Shown: positions 1 through 11,070, numbered from the stretch's first letter. The stretch: DNA of 64,000 bases from Linnemannia elongata (GCA_036320915.1 JAXBDG010000020.1:434001-498000), one strand, 5' to 3'. Notes: generated from the letters alone by a model not told the origin. Translations and numbers: made by a program.

Positions 1-1
1 G

Positions 2-706
2 CTCTGCCCACCATTGCAATCAACATCACAACACCAAAACCAGCACAGTCAACAAGCGAATGGCAAGGGAAGAGTTATGACGATTCAGGAGCAAGAAGAG
101 GCCAAGAGACAGCAACAATTGGGACAGGAACGGGAGCGGGATCAGATCCTGACGATGCTCGGGAACGCAGGTCTGATTTCACCTGTGGGTACCAGGGGGC
201 CTAAGCTGATTGACCCACGTCAGTTGTTGATCTGTGAGACAGAGGAGGGTGTCAGCCATGTGGTGCGCCATCTTGAGAGTCAGGTCCATGTGGAGGCACG
301 GCAGAGTGTTGTTGAGTTGGTTCAGGGCGTTGTGCCCAAGGTGGTGTTTGTGCAAAAGAAGTCAGGACACAGCAGAACGTCGTCTGTTTCTCAACAACAA
401 CAGGAGCATGCTGGAGATGTAATGACTCGATCTCATATTCGATCGAGCTCATCATCAAGGTCGTCTTCATCCTCATCTCCTTCAAGAGGATCAGAGGAAG
501 GAGTGTCGTCGTCTGCTGATTTAGGATCTTCTTCGATTGTCAACGGTCAACAACAACAAATGGGCGATTCGTTTGTGGAGGTGTTCAAGGCTCCACAGCA
601 TGAGCCTTTGGTGTCTGGATATGTCACACAGGCGGGCAAGAAGGGCTATGTCGAGGTGACCGATCAATTGATGCGTAGCAGCCTCAATCCCGAGTACAGC
701 AATTGA
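2..706 (+). CDS. 3' part of an unrecognised Ser/Gln-rich protein (5' truncated by window edge)
   Basis: The frame is open from base 2 to a TGA stop at 704-706, with no upstream stop inside the window, so the N-terminus lies outside. An in-frame ATG at 77 could be an internal methionine or a start. The visible 234 residues begin with a Gln/Glu/Arg-rich, probably coiled stretch. A compact 70-residue segment with regular hydrophobics follows (from ILTMLGNAGLISP to KVVFVQKK), then a long Ser-rich linker, then a conserved-looking tail near the stop (DSFVEVF to LNPEYSN). No motif identifies a family. It is transcribed in the same direction as the SPIN90/Ldb17 gene that starts 1.36 kb downstream. 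Function unknown. Confidence 0.5.
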   Translation, partial: LCPPLQSTSQHQNQHSQQANGKGRVMTIQEQEEAKRQQQLGQERERDQILTMLGNAGLISPVGTRGPKLIDPRQLLICETEEGVSHVVRHLESQVHVEARQSVVELVQGVVPKVVFVQKKSGHSRTSSVSQQQQEHAGDVMTRSHIRSSSSSRSSSSSSPSRGSEEGVSSSADLGSSSIVNGQQQQMGDSFVEVFKAPQHEPLVSGYVTQAGKKGYVEVTDQLMRSSLNPEYSN

Positions 707-2062
707 GCGTTGTTCACTAGGAGCGCTCCAGCAAGCACCTATTAAAACATGATATCTCCTCATAGATTTGCAACATTGAATGTGTGTTTTTTTTTAAGTG
801 TGGCTAGGTGTCTGAAGTACCACTCCGGATCTGTTTCCCCCTTTTTTGTTTTTGGAAGAATCCTTTGTCAAGTTTCTCCTAAGGGTGCCAGGATGGCTGT
901 GATTCGTCGGGTTCATGACTGGACTGTCCTATGAACCCACCCGTAGCTGTGAATGAATCTGTTATTCCTTCCTTAGGGGTGGGTTAATTGAGGAAGGGTC
1001 GTGGGTAAGTGGATGAAAACGTCAACTCGTGGCCATGTGGAGGAGGGGCTACTCTATCATGTTATAGTCAACAGGTGTATCTGGTGTTGAAAGGGAAAGG
1101 ATATTGGATGGTGGCAAGAAAAGTGGCTATTTGCATGGAGAGGAGGCTCCTCTGCGTGTCCCGCCTTTTTCACCCTTAAGAAATTGAGGGTCAAGACAAG
1201 GTCGATCCCCAACCACCCAGGCACCATCACTGATGACTTTGTATGTCTTACTGAGGTACATCAGGAATAATGTTTGATCAAAAATAAAACATAAAGGGAA
1301 AAATAAAACGACTCTCTCGTTCACTCCACTTTGCAGCTCGAATGGACAACTCCTGCGAAGGGCAGTTGCAATAACAAAGAACAAGAGAGAGAGAGAGAGA
1401 GAGTAAAAGGGATTAGATAGGATTAAAAAATAGCGAGGCAACAATTGTGAGTCGGAAAAGGCGCTTTACTTTGGGTGTTCCTTTCTTCGTCTTCCCTATG
1501 ACTTCTGCTGCACTTGCCATTCCTTTCTTCTCTTTCTTTTCTTCTTTAACCTTTTTATTCCTCACTTTTATTCTCCCCTTCCGACTGTTGTTCCCCCTCC
1601 CCCTTCTCCTTCGACTCTTCCTTTCTTCCTCCTCCACACGCCCGGCCAATTCATAGTTCTATCCTGACCCGATAACCAGTCGCCATCATTCATTCTCTCT
1701 TCTCTTCTCTTTCTCTTCTCTCCTTCTCACTCTCACCTTCTCATTCTCATCCTCGCCTCTGATTCACTCCTTCATTACCCTCGATACCTTTTGCATCCTC
1801 CTCACCCCACCTCCGACTTTGGTCTTTATTGCTGTAGTGTTTCCTCTGTACATTCATTCATCCTCACACGATTCATCCATAGAGCCTCATACGCTCACCC
1901 ATTCGCTCTCACTCATCCGCACCCATCCCACATCCAGCGGCTGTCACCCCCCCCCCCCCCCCCCCCCCCCCCCCCTTCCCACGTTAGTCCTCATTCACAC
2001 CTGATCGCCCTCACTCTTGCATCCACCCACAACCTACCACACTTACCTCCTCCCCCACCAAC
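707..2062. other. intergenic: 3' flank of gene 1 and pyrimidine-rich promoter of the SPIN90/Ldb17 gene
   Basis: No gene is visible. The last 400 bases are strongly C/T-rich on the plus strand, as is common for fungal promoters and leaders, and include a 29-base poly-C run. A (GA)n run lies near 1385-1403. Confidence 0.6.
1947..1975 (+). repeat. poly-C tract, 29 bases, upstream of SPIN90/Ldb17 start
   Basis: Uninterrupted C run ending 87 bases before the ATG at 2063. It sits in a C/T-rich leader or promoter. It could form an i-motif or G-quadruplex pair, and its length is probably unstable. Confidence 0.9.
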
Positions 2063-5000
2063 ATGGCCTTTTTCACTTACACCTTTGAATCGCCCGCTCA
2101 GTTCTACGCAGGTAACATACACCAACAAGCCATGATTTTCATATCCGTTCGATTCTCTGTTTTGTTAACCGCCCCCGCACTCCTTTTACTCCCCCCCCCT
2201 GACGTCGTTATTATTTTCCAATCCAAACTAACCATGCCTCTTTTGAAACGTTCATTTTATGTTATCTTCAACTAACAGAGCTACAAGACCAATTGGATGG
2301 AGGCGGATTCCACGACAGCCCTGAATCGCAAGTCAACGCGTTTATTTCTCTACTGGTCCAACACCAAGGTAAATGCAACAAGGCAAAGGCAACGCTAACT
2401 CCCGGGCTTTTTTCATTCTTATTCCTCCACCTTTTTTTCATTCACCTCCCTCTTTTCTGGCAAAGCAAGTGGATAAGGAGGACAAATAAGCATTTTTGAA
2501 ATTCAGGAGAAAGGGTTGAGAAATGACAACAACATCAACAACATCAACAATAACAGCTGGGCTGGTGTAAGGGAGAAGGAGAGAGAGAGAGCCGGCATGC
2601 TTGTATGTCCCATGGGATCATATAGCTCCATCCGACTCGCGGAAGGAGCGACATGCCCCTTTTTTTTTACCCATTGCCTTTCCCTCTCATCATTGCTTTC
2701 CCCTCTTCTTTTTTTAAAGGTGTGCCTGGCCCTTTCGCTCAATGTTTACTATTTTTGAACTGAGCATTGGAGGAGGAGGGGTCATGTTTCTCCTTCACTA
2801 CAGTGTGATCTTCTTCTCTCACTCACATACAACAACCACTCGACCGTATTTCTTTTCCGAGGAAGGAGTGGGGTACCTAATCCATCGATCTGGACTATTA
2901 TCAACCCTCGATTGGTTCCAGTCACTTTCGGCCCTTTTCTGCCTCCTCTTCCTCCCCTCTCTCTCTGTTCATTACTCCAGTTTCCCGGTGTTTGAAACAG
3001 CAAATAATGCTTTTCTCAATTGGCTAATTTGATTATCGACACCCTGCTATCCTTACCCCCCTATTATCCTAGATGACTTTCTGGACAATTCAGGACAGGA
3101 TCTAGCTAACTGCTGCTACCGTCTTTTCGACTCGGAGATGTTCCAGAACAACACCCTTTCGATCGTGTCTGCGATTCTTGACCGTGCCATTGAGGTGAGT
3201 CCCTTCTTCTTCTTCTTCTTTGTGGAGCTGTTTAGGGAATCAATGGAAGAAAAAAAAAACTAAGAGATGTGCGAAATATGGATGGATGGGTGGGTTGGGG
3301 GGATGAATAATCAATGTGCTCTTCTTTTTCGTCAAGGAGCCCAAACACAGCATTGCGCCCGCCGCACAATAAAAACGAAAGAAAAAAAAATCCAACGACC
3401 ATCGGCGGATGGGAAGAAGTGGATGATGTAACGGTTTTCGTTTTGTTGATGTTTATCGAGATTAAACAAACTCTAGGGGTGACAAAGAGGAGGAGGGGAA
3501 GTGAGCTTCGGCGTGAGCAAACAAAAAAAAACAAAAGTATAGGGAACATGGGTCAACAGTGGCGGTCTGTGAGCAGAATAGGGTCTAGTACAACACTCAG
3601 TACCCATACATTACAAGACATGGAAGGGAAGATTTGTAGCGCCATTTGTTTTAAAAATATGAACCCAAAGTGGAGAGAAGGGATGAGGCGGAGGGAGGAA
3701 TAAAAAAAGATCTAGGCATCTATCTATTTTTTGTTACTTTCCCTACACTCTTTCTTCGGGATATTTAGTTCAAGATACTAACATCTCTTTACTACTTAAT
3801 TCCCTTGCATGAAAATAATAAAATGAATATAGAGTCAGGAAGAGCGAGATATGTGGATTACATATCAGATCCTGTTACACGCAGGCAAGGAGAACCAACA
3901 GGTAAACCATTGGATCCTCAAGAGCGAGTTCTTGGCTAAACTCAAGTACCAGATCCTCGAGATGGACGGAGAACGGTTACAGCCCCTTGCTGTCGATCTT
4001 CTCTTTGAGATTTGCCGCGTCCAGTCCTTGAAGCCACGCGACCTTGGTAAATATTCTTTTCAACTTGTGCTTGATCGATTGAAAAATGCGTCATTGGATT
4101 TATTTTGCGTGCTAACCCTACTTTTTTCATCTTTTTTTCCGCATATGAAACAAACCAACAGCCCTGGTGGATGAGGATCTTTTGCATTATCTACTGGATC
4201 TTGTGGAACGGACAAGGACGGACGCGGATGAAGGTCTCAACTATGGAGTCATCAAATTGCTCCTCACATTCAACGAACAGTTCATGTTACACATGGCCGC
4301 CTGCCGCGCTGCACGCCAATATACCCCCTCGAATCCTTTGCTCTCTGCACTTTCGGATCGTCCTGGCGCCAGTTGCACCTTTGGCGAAAACCTCATCTTT
4401 ATGCTCAACCGCGCTGGTAAGAACTCTCTCCTTCTTCTTGGATGTAACATCTTGTGTTTTATATGCAAATATTTTTGTTATGAAAGATATGTATGAACTA
4501 AATCATATTTTTTTATTCTTTTTTTCTGTCGATTGTAGAGGAAAGCGCGTTGCAGATGTTGATTTTGAAGCTGCTGTACTTGTTGTTCACATCGCCTCAC
4601 CAAACACTGAACGATTTCTTCTATACGAACGATCTCCACGTCTTGGTGGACGTTGTCATCCGCGAACTCTGGAATCTCCCTGAAGAAGAGGAACCTCTCC
4701 GCCACGCATACCTCCGTGTCATGGGACCCCTCCTCGCCAATACGGGACTGAAGCGGGAACAGCCCGCCATGTATAAGCGCGCAGAGATTATTCGAGTCCT
4801 GAGTGAGCTCGGAGGCGATAGTCTGGATGATGATCTGAGGGTGCAGTTGTGGGAGCAGGAACAATTGGAGTTGATGCAACAGCAGGAGATCCATTCGCGG
4901 TTGTGGAATGAGAAGACTATGAGGTTGACGTATAGAGATCGAGAGAGCAGTAATTCGCCAGCGCTCAAGTTTGCTTCCATTCAACAGGGGAATGTCACTG

Positions 5001-5425
5001 GCACATGTTCCAGTCCGATTTTGTCGAATGTGCAGCAGCCCCAGCCAATACGAGGAGCAGGATCTTTGAACTCGACGGGGAGCAGTTCGGGATCGTTGGT
5101 GTTGGAGAATGTGTTGCCCCACTCGAACAACAATAGCAGCACAAACCTCCACATCCATGTTAGCGGACCTCCCTCCTCACGTCCTCAGCCGACACGGAAG
5201 GATTCGAGACCTACCAGCCCGACAACTCAGCGGTTGGTGGAGCGGGTCCTGAGAGAGTGGTTGGAACACGAGCTCAAGAATGCTGCTGCTGCTGCTTCTG
5301 CTAATGCGAGCTTGGGGTCGTCGGGTTCGATGACTGTTGGGGGTAGGAGTTCTGAGGATGATGTGGCGGCAGCATCGGCTGCTTCTGTAAGCGATCAGCG
5401 GATTGCTATCACAGTTGCACAATAA
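2063..5425 (+). CDS. LDB17: SPIN90/Ldb17/Dip1-type Arp2/3 complex activator
   Basis: Six exons join in frame to 538 residues: 2063-2111, 2279-2368, 3073-3194, 3833-4046, 4162-4416 and 4539-5425. All introns are GT-AG. The start is the first ATG of a frame opening [11 protein letters not shown], after a pyrimidine-rich leader. The helical body (residues about 20-330) contains the leucine-rich runs typical of the SPIN90/Ldb17 family, for example [32 protein letters not shown] and [19 protein letters not shown]. In yeasts these proteins act at cortical actin patches, where Dip1 switches on Arp2/3 without a pre-existing filament to seed branched networks for endocytosis. The last 170 residues are Ser/Asn/Ala-rich and probably disordered. 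The stop codon lies inside an AATAAA at 5421-5426. Family assignment is by recalled pattern; function is inferred from the family. Confidence 0.88.
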
Positions 5426-5921
5426 AATTGCGAAGCTATGACTTTAAGAGTACGCGTCTGGTTTTTTTTTTTTTTTTTTTGTGATTTGATCAGTTTCGAC
5501 GCGTCGCGTTATTTTTTGTTGTGGGCTGTGGTGAGGGACATGCGATACCTTGGTTCTTGCATAGGATCATCTTTTTCCCATCATTGATCATCTCTCTCCG
5601 TTTGGTCCCATGGTCCCCGTATAAAAGTTCGTAGGTCTCCAGCCTTTGTTTTTTTTGTTTCTTTCCTTTAACCCCTCCTTGTGCCGCCTCCCCACCCTTC
5701 CCCCCCTCTACCACAACAGATATTGGACCTTTGCCTATCCACTATCATATCTTCTATATCAAGGGAAGACAAAAACAACATCGGCAAATCCCTGAATAAA
5801 AAAGCAAGGGTTGTCATCTATTTGACTCTGTCCCACTCAGAAAATTGTGTAGAAAGGGGGAAAAAGCCCAAGAAAAGCAAAAAAATTCCAAACCCATGAA
5901 TATCTTTAACATTTATCACAG
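5426..5921. other. intergenic spacer with T19 tract
   Basis: No gene seen. It contains T19 at 5462-5480 and C/T-rich sequence. It leads directly into the Helitron relic. Confidence 0.5.
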
Positions 5922-6083
5922 GAGCTCAGCATGCGGATCCACACGGAGCAGATCCAGAGTAACGCGATTGAGAATTTGTTGATCAGAGTCGACCCAAACA
6001 ACAATCTTGCTTCATATTCAAATCCGAATCTGCTGGGTCTCTGTATTCCGTATCTATACACCGTTGAGCGAGGATTTTTATGA
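5922..6083 (+). pseudogene. Helitron replicase/helicase relic, N-terminal fragment
   Basis: An open stretch of 53 codons reads ELSMRIHTEQIQSNAIEN and later YSNPNLLGLCIPYLY, ending at a TGA at 6081-6083. The segment NPNLL-x3-C/F-P-x-L/Y-x-Y before a basic/glycine turn is characteristic of the helitron helicase-like N domain, where NPNLLPL(A/C)FPTLFPYG is usual. The fragment lacks a start, the Rep catalytic two-histidine motif and the helicase, so it cannot be functional. It reads in the same direction as the second fragment at 6441-6631, with an insertion between them. Confidence 0.55.
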
Positions 6084-6139
6084 CACATTCAAAGCATTTT
6101 TTTTTTGTCGCCACACCATTCTTTTGACACATTCAAAGC
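6081..6139 (+). repeat. 15-bp direct repeat with 29-bp spacer
   Basis: TGACACATTCAAAGC occurs at 6081-6095 and 6125-6139. The spacer holds a T10 run. It lies exactly where the Helitron reading frame breaks off. Confidence 0.85.
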
Positions 6140-6368
6140 TTTGTTTCTTTCTATTTTTCTTTCTTTTTACCCGGCAAGGGAAGTGTGAGGGAGGGAGGTG
6201 CAGCTGAAAAAAAAAAAAAAGACGCCACCTATAAAATCCCTCCTGTTTATTTATTTCAAAAAGAAATAAAGTCGTTTCAAAAGCGCAGCAAGTAGAGAAT
6301 CGAAGCAAGCTTTCATTTGGAGAAGAAGAAAAACGATGAGCGCGCAAGAGGTTGGGCCATATCCCTGC

Positions 6369-6423
<55 letters not shown>
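6126..6423 (+). mobile_element. candidate poly(A)-tailed retroposed insertion inside the Helitron relic
   Basis: A segment of about 298 bases ends in 54-55 uninterrupted A residues (6370-6424). It is flanked by the same 8-mer, ATTCTTTT, at 6118-6125 and 6424-6431. That is the layout left by target-primed reverse transcription: insertion, 3' poly(A), target-site duplication. I see no tRNA-like A or B box and no open frame. The 8-mer is T-rich, so chance identity is possible. A 15-mer, TGACACATTCAAAGC, also occurs at 6081-6095 and again at 6125-6139, overlapping the proposed 5' end. Confidence 0.35.
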
Positions 6424-6426
<3 letters not shown>

Positions 6427-6440
6427 CTTTTCATTTTTCA

Positions 6441-6631
6441 GCTCACAGAAGGACGTGATGGTAAAAGACAAGGCTGGTTGCTACAATCCTGATCTCCTGA
6501 GGTTCGGTCGATCAAACATGGATTTGCAGTACAACACTGGAGATGCTGCATGGATCTACATGTCCAAGTATATCACCAAGATTGATTATATCCGTAGAAA
6601 GTGTGTGGGACTTGAAGAGAGATTTGTCTAG
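6441..6631 (+). pseudogene. Helitron replicase relic, second fragment
   Basis: The open frame downstream of the A55 tract reads AGCYNPDLLRFGRSNMDLQY and then AAWIYMSKYITK, ending at a TAG at 6629-6631. The pattern YNPxLL-x4-R-x-N-M/I-D-x-Q-Y, about ten residues, then Y-x-S/T-K-Y-I/V-T-K is the conserved helitron helicase-like signature just past the Rep domain. The roughly 300-residue core expected between the two fragments, including the catalytic motifs, is missing. This is a dead, internally deleted copy. I did not locate the PIF1-type helicase or the CTRR terminus. Confidence 0.6.
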
Positions 6632-7807
6632 CAACAGTTTTCAAGTTCAGGCGTACAGAGAGAATAATTTGCAAATTGAAAAAAAGGTGAAATAGTTAAA
6701 GCCAGCTTCTTCACACACACTCTCTCTTTCCACTACAACACAAAATGTAACTGAAACTGTATATTCACTGCGATTCTGAAAGTGTTCAGCGAACACACCT
6801 TCGATACCAGCATCAGGGAGTTCGATGTGATCTCTAAATTCTCAGCAACCGCCGCAAAAAGGTTTTGCTCAGGTCATCAAGGGATTCAAACACCTCAATC
6901 GATCGAACAAGAATTTCAACAGGTCGTAATTGGACAATAGATCAAAGTCTTTGATAAAAAGGAAATTTCATCATTTGTGAAGAACGGCACCTCCTCTCAG
7001 TCACCATGCATACTACAACATTTCACCGCTAAAACATAGTAATCACCAAGGGGCTTATAGAAGGAAAATCCCTTTGGTGGACAAGTTTACTTACTGTGCA
7101 ACCAAGAAGAAACAATAAAGAGAACTTATACATCTCCTCCAAAGATCAACAATGGAGCAAGAGGTTTCTCTGGTCAGTAGTCCACATCGGTAAACATCAA
7201 AATTGTGGTATGCTTTTTTGCTGTCTCGTATAAGCGAAGTGGCGCTGTGAAAAGACTCTATCCTAATCGTCCCATTCCTTCATCATAAATGCCAGAACGA
7301 GGTGCAGTTACCTATCCTCGTATGAGCAATGGTGCAAACTGGGAAGCAACAAACAACCCTGTAGTAATGCATCAGTTTGGCGAACCTTGACATTGGATGC
7401 TGATGGGAGGCCAATCAGTAGGGAATCCCACAACGCAGGATTGCAGCTCCAACGTGCATCAAATCATCTCCTTTCAGTTCTCAATACATCCATCACTAAC
7501 AACTTGTAAACATGCTGCCTACCTGAGAAAATAATAAAGGTGCATGAAAAAAAAACAGAACAACGAAGATGAAAGACAGAGAAGCTTACAAAGCCTGACC
7601 AAACTCGGTGGCGGTATTAACTTGACTAAAGCTACAGAATGAAATGCTTTTCCGGAAAACGACAGCGCTAAACTATCAGAAAAACAAACAAGTCTTTCGC
7701 GATCGACCTGATCTGTTAAGAAAACGCAAAGAAGAAACGAAAATTCAGCAGACGCGGCGATCTAATCCAGCCTTGATTGCATGTTCTCTTTGTTTACTAT
7801 GATAGAA

Positions 7808-7839
7808 GGATAGTTCGAGTGCGGCTCGAAGGGTTATCC
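7808..7839. repeat. interrupted palindrome (possible hairpin)
   Basis: Arms GGATA/TATCC and TTCGAG/CTCGAA enclose a 5-base loop, with a small asymmetric bulge. It lies inside the decayed region. The CTRR end expected about ten bases 3' of a Helitron terminal hairpin is not present, so I assign no role. Confidence 0.4.
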
Positions 7840-8465
7840 TGAACATCAAGGCTTTCCATCCGTACATGCTTTCTTTATACGTTTATTTCCTTTACTAAAG
7901 GAGCTTTTCACTTGCTAAATGAATCAGCTCACTTCTCTGAAAGAAATGAAGGAAAGGAAAGTGAGAGAGAAAGGACAAAAAAAGTTGCCAAAGGGGTCTG
8001 TGAAATCATTCGAGACAATGTAATAAACCAGTATTTCTACACATGCTCCTATGCTATCCCACCTCTCTGATAGTCATCCAATGGAATGTCTCCTACACAA
8101 CGCCCTTTTAAAATCTCCACTATGATAACATGGATAGAAAGTGAATCCAGTCAACTCTGAACAAGGTATCATCTTGTTTCTCTTGACCAGGTGTTACACT
8201 GTTTGTCACAAACAGTTAGGTTCCTAGGCATGCCATATCCGTTGTCCGTATCCTCGGTTTACATTTTTGATCCTTGTGGCATGTCAAAAGGAAACGATCT
8301 AAACCCTTCATCCATGGGTTTTGTAACAAAAATAAAACAATAGAGAAGTAGGCGCCCAAGATCACCGCGTAATTGTCACATCCTCCTTCTAAATGATACA
8401 CATTCAATGGAAAAGCAACACTCCAAAAGCATGCATAATATCCTTTAGAGAGCTCATTATATGTT

Positions 8466-8564
8466 TTATTTAAGGGTGGAAAAAAGGGTTTCCATCCGCA
8501 TCTTGCCATCCTCGACATATTTCAACATGTTGGCCGGATTAAACGATGGGCGGTCGATACCTTC
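8466..8564 (-). pseudogene. short coding relic, unrecognised
   Basis: On the minus strand the frame reads GIDRPSFNPANMLKYVEDGK and runs to a TAA at 8466-8468. There is no start or splice context. It is on the opposite strand from the polymerase-like relic just downstream, and in line with the minus-strand relic at 8670-8764. The family is not recognised. Confidence 0.25.
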
Positions 8565-8669
8565 CTGAATCCTCAAACTTGGATGGTTATACGATCGCAA
8601 ACACGAGGTTGGCGACCCGTCATCGCTTTGTGTTTTTAAATTGGTTCATAGATGGCATTGAGGTACATC

Positions 8670-8764
8670 TCAAAACAAGACAATTTGATGCCACTCATCC
8701 ATGCACGACACGCGTTTGTAGTCAAAGACACCCGTCGGAACCACAATAGGATCCTTGTATTTTT
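8670..8764 (-). pseudogene. short coding relic, unrecognised
   Basis: A minus-strand frame reads KYKDPIVVPTGVFDYKRVSC followed by MDEWHQIV, then a TGA at 8670-8672. Composition is protein-like. It probably belonged with the relic at 8466-8564, the two now separated by stops and frameshifts. The family is not recognised. Confidence 0.25.
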
Positions 8765-9316
8765 TTGTCATTGCCACGCTCCAGCTTTCACGAAAAAAAA
8801 GTGATCTCTCATGTGGTTGAGCACTCAACCGAGCCCTGCATAACCAAAAAGCAAGACAAGTATAAATCTCAGGGTAGTGCCCGATATAATCCCTCGTTGA
8901 GGAACATCGTAAACCTCTTGATGAACTCCTTGTCGGACAAGATGGTGGAGAAGATCCATACGACCCACGTAACAGGTTGGGACCACGACAAGAAGTTCAC
9001 CCGAGTTGTGTCGAGCGTGACCATCGAGCTTTTAAGAGAGGTTGGAGTCCCACATAAGATCATCAGGGGTGTTTACTGGAAAAGATCGGGTTATGTCTTC
9101 AAGGACTATATGGTGCACCAAAACAACATGTCCTCATACAATGTCCTTGTATTCGGAACAAAAGGAAAAGAAAAAAAGGAGCGCGGCAGACAAGTCCGGC
9201 CTCCAACATTATCCGTTTGTGGATCAAGCATAAAACGTAGATGCCTGTCAACATTGGAAGACATCGTCATACTTCTTCAACTTGTTGTGGCTGTCTTTGT
9301 GGATCTTTGGCAATAG
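8765..9316 (+). pseudogene. type-B DNA polymerase-like relic, apparently permuted
   Basis: The frame contains a stretch at 8846-8944 reading KKQDKYKSQGSARYNPSLRN and then LLMNSLSDKM. This resembles the palm motif of organellar/viral/Maverick-type family B polymerases (NPxLR, 8-12 residues, K/N-x3-NSLxGK). The glycine expected after NSLS is Asp here. Further on, 9044-9112 reads GVPHKIIRGVYWKRSGYVFK, which looks like the stretch that normally lies upstream of NPxLR, so the pieces seem out of order. No exonuclease motif and no catalytic YxDTD motif is seen. It could derive from a linear plasmid or a Maverick-like element. The assignment is tentative and the copy cannot be active. Confidence 0.3.
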
Positions 9317-10205
9317 CAAGGATTTTTCAATCTGACGGGTGGATCCTCTCTGCTGGATTGGTTTTGTGAGCGTCAATCACGTTATGAGAGTAACTCTGCA
9401 TCGCGACTGAACATCTTTGATATTGGGCATGAAGAAATGAGGGACGACTTCATGATAGAAATATCCAGCGCCCTACTTTAAATGAACGAACGGTCAGAGG
9501 CGAGAAAAGAAATAGGTCGGTGATTAGAGTGGCTGCTGTTTGATATTGAGACAAAGGAATTCAAAGCTTATGCGCTTACATCCCTCACCCCTGGTGTCAA
9601 CAAATGCAAAAGTCAACGTTTGCGACGGACCCTCCATCCTTAAAAAAATCATTTTCATTGCTCACGGGTGACAACCCTGCAACAGAAGACATCCTCTCTA
9701 GATATGAAAGTTTGAAAAGACGGCAAAAGATTAACTGTACTCCTTTGTCGTATAAACGTCGACGTGGGCCAACGCGAACCTCATTGTTTTGTCAATACCC
9801 TTTCTTGCATGACCTCAGAACATGTATATGTATCGCTGACGTGCCCAAAGTTAAGCTAGAGGGAAAAGAATGAAAGAGCCAAGACTCACGCTTTAGTAGG
9901 GAAGCAAAAATAATGGCGACAAAAACGTGGCCAAGTACGAGGTTGTGAAACTGCCACTCGAGCGTTCGGTATGAGACAAAAAAATGCAAGCGCAAGTGTA
10001 CAAATGTCCTTCCAGGATGTCAGTGTGTTGGAAAACGAACGGCAACCAACAAAGAGAGCAAGGCGCGAACGACGGATCTACCTCTCCCTTGTATCTTTAA
10101 AGTAAGATAAGCTTGAGCAATATAAACAATTAAAAAAAATCGGATGGGATCCTGGTGAGATATCCACCTGCTCTAACAAGTTTTCTCATTACAACAACCA
10201 CCCAG

Positions 10206-10452
10206 CACCCGACAGTACCGGCCTCCCCAGTTTCTACTACGCGGCAGCAACGGCGGAGGCAGCGGTGGTAGTAGCAGCAGTGGTAGTAGTGGTGGTGGCA
10301 ACGGAAACGAGAACTACTATGGCGAAATGGTGTACCAAAAGCAACTAAGACGACAGCGCACTCTGTCATCACCTCTCAATACCGACATCGACAAGGTTGC
10401 CAACAAGGTCTACCGACAGATCCATCTGCTGGATGATATGCAAAATGAATGA
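10206..10452 (+). pseudogene. orphan terminal exon with splice acceptor (probable captured gene fragment)
   Basis: A branch-like CTCTAAC at 10172-10178 is followed 24 bases later by an acceptor CCCAG ending at 10205. The frame then runs 82 codons to a TGA at 10450-10452. It encodes a Gly/Ser-rich linker and a credible conserved C-terminus (NENYYGEMVYQKQLRRQRTL, later DKVANKVYRQIHLLDDMQNE). A possible donor GTGAGA lies at 10154, but no convincing upstream exon is present. Helitrons commonly carry host exons. A small real gene with unrecognised 5' exons cannot be ruled out. Confidence 0.35.
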
Positions 10453-11070
10453 GATATGGACATATAGACCCCCACCTGCCGATGGAAAAGAGAGGTTCCT
10501 TATCAAAACCCACAGTTATTCAGCTTCTCTCGCCAAATTGCTGTATCTTTCTGTCGTCATTAAAGTAAAAGGTACATGAGGAACACAAATCCTCCTCTTC
10601 CCGGTTTTTTTATGGGGAATGGCAGAACCACTCGTCCTCGATTTTCCACAGTGAGCATAGGGTGCAAATGGGAAATTGGGAAAATGGCAACAATAAAGAG
10701 TACGATCAACCATCCATCGTGGACAAGCACGGGGCACAACACACGGCCTAGAAAATAAAGGCGCGAATAAGGAAGAGGTGTACTTCTCTCGAGACTGTTT
10801 TCAATCGGCAGCGGTAGTAGATGCATTAAGGTTAACAATGAGGTGAAACCCTACAAAATGGCGAAGCGGCAAATTCTGAAGCCACGAAACAAAACGTGCG
10901 CCTTCCATACCTTTACAGCCGATTTGGAAAGGAACATAATAAAGGAGGGGAGGTGTTTCCATCAGTCCTATCCTCAGCTGCATATTTGTGATGATGAAGG
11001 AAAGTGTTCATGTGCAATGTTCAACGTCGTAAAAGCCCAAAAGGCTTCGGATCCCGATCCGGACGTATTC

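Noticed and set aside
3902..4046. Possible intron starting GTAAAC after GKENQQ in the SPIN90/Ldb17 gene
   Set aside because: The frame stays open with family-like sequence ([20 protein letters not shown]) to the next good donor, so I kept it as exon.
6078..6434. 118-codon minus-strand frame with poly-Phe
   Set aside because: Mostly the translated complement of the A55 tract.
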